Source: Micromonospora radicis
GTDB taxonomy: Bacteria; Actinomycetota; Actinomycetes; Mycobacteriales; Micromonosporaceae
DNA length: 64,000 bases
Direction of reading: 5' to 3'
Assembly (NCBI RefSeq): GCF_003583405.1
Contig: NZ_QXEC01000004.1
Span: 124,001-188,000 of the forward strand
The position numbers and the translations under genes are program-made. Of the stretch, positions 61,245-64,000 are shown in pieces. The notes under the pieces were generated by a model. It ran no database searches and had not been told where the DNA came from. It was given only the letters and a program-made list of their open reading frames with translations. The first letter of the stretch is position 1. The number at the start of each line of letters is the position of its first letter.

Positions 61245-62053
61245 GTGTCCGCAGCGTCCCGCGTCGCCGCGTACCGGGCGGATTCTTCCTCGACACCAAG
61301 ACCAGCGGCTTCACCCTGGTCGCCCTGCTGCTCGTCCTCTGGGAGGTGTCGGTCCGCACCGCCCTGGTCGACTCGATCTCGGTGCCCGCGGTCTCCACGG
61401 TCGCGGAGCGCTTCATCGAACTGCTGCGCGACGGCACCCTGGTCGACGAGTTCGCGCAGACGCTGCGCCGGATGTTCGTGGGTTACCTGCTGGCGGCCAT
61501 CATCGGCATCGGCGTCGGTCTGCTGATGGGCTACTTCGACCGGATCCACAACCTGCTGGAACCGGTCGTCGAGCTGATCCGGCCACTGCCGACCCCCGCG
61601 TACATCCCGCTGGTGATCCTCTTCCTCGGCGTCGGGGACTCGATGAAGATCTTTATCACGGTCATCGCGTGTGTCTGGCCGATCCTGCTGAACACCTACA
61701 GCGGCGTACGCAACGTGCCGAGGATCCAGATCGACACGGCCCGGACCTTCGGGCTCGGCAACGCGGCCGTGCTCCGCAAGGTGGTGGTTCCCGCCGCGGC
61801 CCCGTCGGTCTTCACCGGCCTGCGGATCAGCCTCACCCTGGCCCTGATCCTGTCGATCATCGCCGAGATGGTGGCGAGCAACAACGGCATCGGGTACTTC
61901 ATCCTCTTCGCCCAGCGGTCCTTCCGGGTGACCGACATGTACGCCGGAATCATCGCCCTGGGAATCATCGGCTACCTGCTGAACCTGCTCTTCGTCCGGA
62001 TCGAGGGCCGGGTGCTGCACTGGAACGCCGGCTCGGGCCGCAAGGGGGCGTGA
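61241..62053 (+). CDS. ABC transporter permease (NitT/TauT type)
   Basis: A 270-residue permease with about six membrane helices. The EAA-like coupling motif lies around [20 protein letters not shown] (positions 61748-61807). [20 protein letters not shown] is characteristic of SsuC/TauC-type permeases. Its start overlaps the ATPase stop by four bases (ATGA) and its stop overlaps the next ATG by one base, so the importer and the amidohydrolase are one transcript. Confidence 0.92.
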   Translation: MSVRSVPRRRVPGGFFLDTKTSGFTLVALLLVLWEVSVRTALVDSISVPAVSTVAERFIELLRDGTLVDEFAQTLRRMFVGYLLAAIIGIGVGLLMGYFDRIHNLLEPVVELIRPLPTPAYIPLVILFLGVGDSMKIFITVIACVWPILLNTYSGVRNVPRIQIDTARTFGLGNAAVLRKVVVPAAAPSVFTGLRISLTLALILSIIAEMVASNNGIGYFILFAQRSFRVTDMYAGIIALGIIGYLLNLLFVRIEGRVLHWNAGSGRKGA

Positions 62054-63087
62054 TGGAGCAGCACGCCCCGGTCATCGACGTACACGCCCACGCCCTGCCG
62101 ACCCCCTTCCTCGCCGACCTCCAACGCCGTGGGCTGGCGGACCTGTCCCTCGTGGAGAAGGGCACACTGCACCTCGACGCCGGCATCTCGGGCCTGGCCC
62201 CGGGCGCCGCGATCCCCTTCCCCGCCGAGCAGTACGACCTCGCCCGCCGGTTGGCCGCGATGGAGGCGACCGGAGTCGACCACCAGGCGGTCTCGGCACC
62301 ACCTTTCGTGTTCGCCTCCGCGGCGAGCGACCCGGGCCTCGCCGCCGACCTCGCCCGCCGCTCCAACGACGCACTGGCGGAGTTCGTGGCCGGCTCGCGA
62401 GGGCGGCTGGTGGCCCTGGCGACCGTCCCCGTCGGTACGCCCGACGCGGCGGGGGAGGCGGTCAGAGCCCTGGACGACCTGGGCGCCGCGGGTCTGGTGA
62501 TCGGCACCTTCGGCGGCGGGCGCGAACTCGACCACGACATCAACGAGGAACTGTGGCAGGAGGTGGCCCGCCGCAGAGCCTTCGTCCTGGTCCACCCGAG
62601 CCGGGCGTCCGAACCCGCTCGACTGCGTGACTTCCATCTCGTGCAACTGGCCGGGTTCCCGATGGAGACCGCGTTGGCCATCAGCCGGCTGATCTTCGCA
62701 GGGGTACTCGACCGCCACGACCTGCGGCTCTGTCTCAGCCACGGCGGTGGATGCCTACCCGGTCTCGCCGGACGCCTGGACCTGGGCTGGGACCGCAAGG
62801 CGGTGGCCCACACCTCACTGCGTCCCCCGTCGGAGTACCTCCGTCGGCTCTACTACGACACGGCGCTCTTCAGCCCGGTGATACTGCGGCGGCTGATCGA
62901 GGACGTGACGGCAGACCGGGTCTGCCTCGGCACCGACACCCCGTTCGACGTCGCGGATCTCGCGCCGATCGAAACGGTCCGCGGCCTCGGGCTGCCGCCC
63001 GACCAGGCCGCCGCGGTACTCGGCGGCACCGCGGCGCGGCTGCTCGGCGGTCACCTTCGGCGGATTGCCGAAGTGGCCGACGGTTGA
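62053..63087 (+). CDS. amidohydrolase family 2 protein (ACMSD-like decarboxylase or hydrolase)
   Basis: A 344-residue TIM-barrel metal hydrolase of the amidohydrolase-2 superfamily. The metal-binding HxH is VIDVHAHALPTPF (residues 8-20). Later ligands are the His of FVLVHPSRA, the His in LCLSHGGGCLPGLAGRLDLG and the Asp in VCLGTDTPFDVADL. Members include 2-amino-3-carboxymuconate-6-semialdehyde decarboxylase (ACMSD), which acts on extradiol cleavage products of amino-aromatics. In this context it may decarboxylate or hydrolyse the ring-opened product. The ATG at 62053 overlaps the permease stop. Confidence 0.87.
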   Translation: MEQHAPVIDVHAHALPTPFLADLQRRGLADLSLVEKGTLHLDAGISGLAPGAAIPFPAEQYDLARRLAAMEATGVDHQAVSAPPFVFASAASDPGLAADLARRSNDALAEFVAGSRGRLVALATVPVGTPDAAGEAVRALDDLGAAGLVIGTFGGGRELDHDINEELWQEVARRRAFVLVHPSRASEPARLRDFHLVQLAGFPMETALAISRLIFAGVLDRHDLRLCLSHGGGCLPGLAGRLDLGWDRKAVAHTSLRPPSEYLRRLYYDTALFSPVILRRLIEDVTADRVCLGTDTPFDVADLAPIETVRGLGLPPDQAAAVLGGTAARLLGGHLRRIAEVADG

Positions 63088-63185
63088 CCGATGGCGCGGC
63101 GGCGACCGGTCGGGGACCGCCATTACGGTGGCAGCACCACAGCGGCGCACGACAATGTGCGCCCGCCGAACGATGGGATGGGGAT

Positions 63186-63902
63186 ATGGATCCAGTTGCT
63201 GGCCTGGCGCGATCGTCGCGTGCGCAGGCTGTGGCGGCCGCGATCGAACACGAGATCGAGACTCGCAACCTCGAACACGGGTACAAGTTGGGCACGAAGA
63301 CGGACCTGCGGGACCGGTTCGACGTGGGAATCGGCACCATCAACGAGGCGCTGCGGTTGTTGGTCTCGCACGGTGCCGTCGACCTGCGGCCCGGTGCCCA
63401 GGGCGGAGTCTTCGTCGCCTCGCCCGCGCCCTTCGTTCGACTCGGCCGCAAGATGCTGGAACTGAGCAAGGACTCGGTCAGCGTCGCGGACTGCCTGATG
63501 GTCCGCAACGCCCTCGACCCCCTGGTGATCTCCCAGGCCACCCAGCACCGCAGCGCGGACGACATCGAGGCCCTCCGGCGGATCGCCGACGAGATGTCCC
63601 AGGACTCCCTGTCGAGCATGGACTTCCTGCGCATCAACTGGCGGCTGCACCTGCGGATTCTCGAGATCGTCCCGAGCCCGGTCGTGCGGCACATGTACGG
63701 CTCGCTGATGGACTTCGTCCAGCAGCGGGTCCTGCACGTCAACGAGGACGTCGCGGACCGTGCGCACAGCCGGGTCGTCCACCGCGACCTGGTCGAGGCG
63801 ATCGCGAGCGGCGACCAGAAGCTCGCCGCCAAGGCCGTCAGCGCCCACCAGAACCTGCTCGAAGGCGGAAACTTCCCGGGAGGACAGGAACGTTATGGCT
63901 GA
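63186..63902 (+). CDS. GntR family transcriptional regulator (FCD/FadR type)
   Basis: A 238-residue regulator. The N-terminal winged helix-turn-helix is KLGTKTDLRDRFDVGIGTIN (about 36-55), then EALRLLVSHGAVDLRPGAQG. An all-helical FCD-type domain follows, with metal/ligand-like His residues (RLHLRILEI, SRVVHRDLVEAIASGD). The ATG at 63186 has GGGATGGGG upstream. It likely controls the catabolic genes by binding a pathway intermediate. It overlaps the next gene by 8 bp. Confidence 0.88.
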   Translation: MDPVAGLARSSRAQAVAAAIEHEIETRNLEHGYKLGTKTDLRDRFDVGIGTINEALRLLVSHGAVDLRPGAQGGVFVASPAPFVRLGRKMLELSKDSVSVADCLMVRNALDPLVISQATQHRSADDIEALRRIADEMSQDSLSSMDFLRINWRLHLRILEIVPSPVVRHMYGSLMDFVQQRVLHVNEDVADRAHSRVVHRDLVEAIASGDQKLAAKAVSAHQNLLEGGNFPGGQERYG

Positions 63903-64000
63903 GGTACGAGCGGAACCCAGCACATCCGCGCTCGTCGTCGTGGACGTGCAGAACGACTTCTGCCACCCCGACGGCGTCTTCGCCCGGGCCGGGTTCGCGC
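63895..64000 (+). CDS. isochorismatase-family amidase (partial)
   Basis: Only about 35 residues are in the window: after a short lead comes ALVVVDVQNDFCHPDGVFAR, the start of the cysteine-hydrolase (isochorismatase) fold with its first catalytic Asp. Family members include nicotinamidase, N-carbamoylsarcosine amidase and maleamate amidase, which fits removal of an amide nitrogen in a heteroaromatic pathway. The ATG at 63895 overlaps the GntR stop; the catalytic Lys and Cys lie beyond the window. Confidence 0.75.
   Translation, partial: MAEVRAEPSTSALVVVDVQNDFCHPDGVFARAGFA

Overview
The window is from a GC-rich actinomycete, most likely a Micromonosporaceae (Micromonospora-like) chromosome. 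The reasons are the strong G/C third-position bias, the many GTG starts with GGAGG-type ribosome binding sites, and actinobacterial family markers: two maleylpyruvate-isomerase/mycothiol-type proteins, DUF397, DUF3152 and DUF3159 proteins, part of a conservon, SigE-family sigma, and CebR-type operators. The genus is inferred from gene content only.

Layout. 1-9.4 kb holds housekeeping and accessory enzymes: a partial AlkD-like protein, two near-identical methyltransferases flanking a lactate permease, an SDR, a PNPOx-like protein, a mycothiol-type enzyme, HAD and GNAT proteins, and WrbA, plus several gene remnants. 9.4-13 kb has a fused anthranilate synthase (TrpE-TrpG) preceded by what reads as a leaderless Trp leader peptide and attenuator hairpin, with a divergent FGGY sugar kinase. 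13-19.8 kb has a two-gene conservon remnant (sensor kinase plus roadblock protein), an MFS exporter, a DUF3152 lipoprotein, and a SigE-family sigma factor coupled to a membrane protein. 19.8-25.5 kb is a cellulose locus: a GH1 beta-glucosidase and a secreted GH48 cellulase, divergent, with three CebR-like boxes between them. 25.5-31.7 kb holds DUF3159, PAP2, a second mycothiol-type protein, a CocE-like hydrolase, and a quinone oxidoreductase divergent from its probable TetR repressor.

31.9-36.4 kb is a decayed integrative element at the 3' end of tRNA-Leu(GAG). A 15-bp copy of the tRNA 3' end lies 4.3 kb away. The element carries a broken tyrosine recombinase (1-nt deletion), an AbrB-like partner, a complete IS3-family insertion with a TACG target duplication, a small acidic gene and a truncated polymorphic-toxin-type protein. 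36.6-46.5 kb is a cell-surface cluster: TPR/Pro-rich/FN3 protein, FN3 protein, MoxR ATPase, DUF58, and a membrane transglutaminase-fold protein whose catalytic Cys and His appear replaced. 46.6-54.9 kb has LtrA, DUF1028, MuiA-like, serine hydrolase, methyltransferase, and a LysR regulator divergent from a bile-acid-symporter-family transporter.

55.3-64.0 kb is the most novel part: a tightly packed, apparently catabolic cluster. It encodes a creatininase-family hydrolase, two paralogous proteins sharing an unusual HRQHERYY motif, a small unknown protein, a LigB/LigA-type extradiol ring-cleaving dioxygenase, an NMT1/THI5-type ABC importer, an ACMSD-like amidohydrolase, a GntR regulator and the start of an isochorismatase-family amidase. 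I infer import and ring cleavage of a nitrogen-containing aromatic or heteroaromatic compound; the substrate is unknown. The cluster continues past the window edge. A 13-nt motif (TTC-N3-CGTATCA) recurs upstream of both of its promoter regions.
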